DNA of 25,587 bases from assembly GCA_002717185.1 (NCBI GenBank), contig PBDC01000045.1:1-25587 (forward strand), given 5' to 3'. Made by a program: the position numbers and the translations under genes. This DNA comes from Rhodospirillaceae bacterium. Lineage in GTDB: Bacteria; Pseudomonadota; Alphaproteobacteria; UBA8366; GCA-2717185. The notes beneath the pieces are model-generated. The model was given only the letters and a program-made list of their open reading frames with translations, did not search any database and was not told the origin of the DNA. Shown one piece after another: positions 24,623 through 25,587 of the stretch. Position 1 is the first letter of the stretch; every line of letters begins with the position of its first letter.

Positions 24623-25587
24623 ATGATCCAAATACCCAATTGGCACAAGGTCCTGATCGCGATCATTTGCGCGTTGGCAGTGCTTTACGCAGCGCCAAAT
24701 TTTTTCAAGGAAGATACCTTTTCGGGGATGCCATCATGGCTGCCTGGAAAACAGATTAATCTCGGTCTTGACCTGCAGGGGGGCGCGCATCTGCTACTGA
24801 ACGTCGAGATCGATCAGGTCGTGAAAGAACGATTGGAATCAATGAAGGACGCAACGCGTCAGATGATGCGGCCCTTGAGAGGGGATGGTGTCTTTTATTC
24901 TAGCTTGAAAGCGCAAGGGAATAGCGTCTACCTGAAATTGAAGAGCGCTGCCCATATCGATAGGGTCAGCGAAGGGCTCGAAGCGCAATTCCAGGCTACT
25001 AGCCTTTCGCCGCTCGGCACACCGGAACAAGAGGTCGAGATCTCAAGTGACGCGACCGGTGTATTTACCATGACGCTTACGGAAGAGGCGATCCGCGGCA
25101 TCAGCAACCGCGCGGTGCAGCAATCTATCGAGATTGTTAGACGCCGTATTGACGAGGACGGCACCAAGGAGCCGGTCATTCAGCAACAAGGGCGTACACG
25201 TATCCTCGTCCAGGTTCCTGGCGCTGAAGATCCGGAAGAAATCAAAAAAAAGATCGGCAAGGTCGCTAAGATGACCTTCCACTTTGTTGACCAATCCAAA
25301 AATTCAAATCGCGGTATTCTTTTGCCATCGGACGAAATCGGCAGCGATGGCAGACCGATCCAGTTTCGGGTCGAGCGGCAAGTTAGGGTCAGCGGTGAGC
25401 ATCTTGTTGACGCGCAGCCGAGTTTTGACCAGCACAACCGCCCGGCCGTTAGTTTCCGTTTCGATGCCGTGGGCGGCAAGCGTTTCGGAACTGCTACCAG
25501 CAACAATGTTGGCCGTCTTCTGGCCATTGTTCTCGACGGTAAGGTTATCAGCGCTCCGCGCATTCAGACCGCGATTGTCGGAGGCAG
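24623..25587 (+). CDS. secD: Protein translocase subunit SecD, N-terminal part (cut by window end)
   Basis: About 321 codons are present and the reading frame runs off the window without a stop. The protein begins MIQIPNWHK, with a first membrane helix at about residues 9-26. The conserved INLGLDLQGGAHLLL follows, then the P1 base region (EEAIRGISNRAVQQSIEIVRRR and IDEDGTKEPVI) and the segment VGRLLAIVLDGKVISAP. SecD with SecF uses the proton gradient to help pull proteins through SecYEG. The remaining membrane helices should lie beyond the window. Confidence 0.95.
   Translation, partial: MIQIPNWHKVLIAIICALAVLYAAPNFFKEDTFSGMPSWLPGKQINLGLDLQGGAHLLLNVEIDQVVKERLESMKDATRQMMRPLRGDGVFYSSLKAQGNSVYLKLKSAAHIDRVSEGLEAQFQATSLSPLGTPEQEVEISSDATGVFTMTLTEEAIRGISNRAVQQSIEIVRRRIDEDGTKEPVIQQQGRTRILVQVPGAEDPEEIKKKIGKVAKMTFHFVDQSKNSNRGILLPSDEIGSDGRPIQFRVERQVRVSGEHLVDAQPSFDQHNRPAVSFRFDAVGGKRFGTATSNNVGRLLAIVLDGKVISAPRIQTAIVGG

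Noticed and set aside
1..25587. Mobile element, prophage, CRISPR array or defence island
   Set aside because: No transposase, integrase, long terminal repeats, regular spaced repeats or defence-type domains were seen; the gene order is ordinary core chromosome.

Overview
The window is a stretch of core chromosome from an alphaproteobacterium, probably of the Rhodospirillales or a related marine lineage. The evidence is a PopZ-family polar organiser directly upstream of valS, and the linked series erpA/xthA, dgt, argS, a SPOR protein, nagZ, scpAB, tatABC, serS, surE, pcm, an NlpD-like lipoprotein, yajC and secD, which is typical of that class. I see no insertion sequence, phage gene, CRISPR array, integrase or toxin-antitoxin pair. 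Genes are tightly packed; the largest gaps are about 229 bases (89-317) and 258 bases (8104-8361).

Layout. A tRNA-Cys gene on the minus strand opens the window, with a convincing promoter behind it. A plus-strand block follows: a divergent isoaspartyl-methyltransferase-like protein, a TolC-type outer membrane channel, PopZ, ValS, a multi-pass membrane protein of unknown role and a SAM methyltransferase. It meets the minus-strand pair erpA-xthA in a gap rich in inverted repeats. From 9615 a long plus-strand block of closely spaced or overlapping genes runs dgt-argS-SPOR-nagZ-M50 protease-scpA-scpB-ABC ATPase-tatA-tatB-tatC, then serS-surE-pcm-nlpD. The nlpD stop codon interlocks with that of a minus-strand AAA+ ATPase (DUF815 type). 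Divergent from that ATPase is yajC-secD, with secD cut by the window end.

How the genes fit together. Three aminoacyl-tRNA synthetases (Val, Arg, Ser) and tRNA-Cys serve translation. ScpA/ScpB and PopZ serve chromosome organisation and segregation. TatABC, YajC/SecD and TolC are export machines. The SPOR protein, NagZ and the NlpD-like factor deal with peptidoglycan. Tat export, amidase activation by a LytM factor, SPOR binding to denuded glycan and NagZ recycling are successive steps of septal wall processing in well-studied bacteria, so their clustering may be functional (inference).

No clearly new multi-gene defence or metabolic system is visible. The least explained elements are the roughly ten-helix membrane protein at 5814-7262, the PCMT-like protein beside tolC that lacks the family's substrate motif, the ABC ATPase with no permease inside the scp-tat block, and several dyads lying against start codons.
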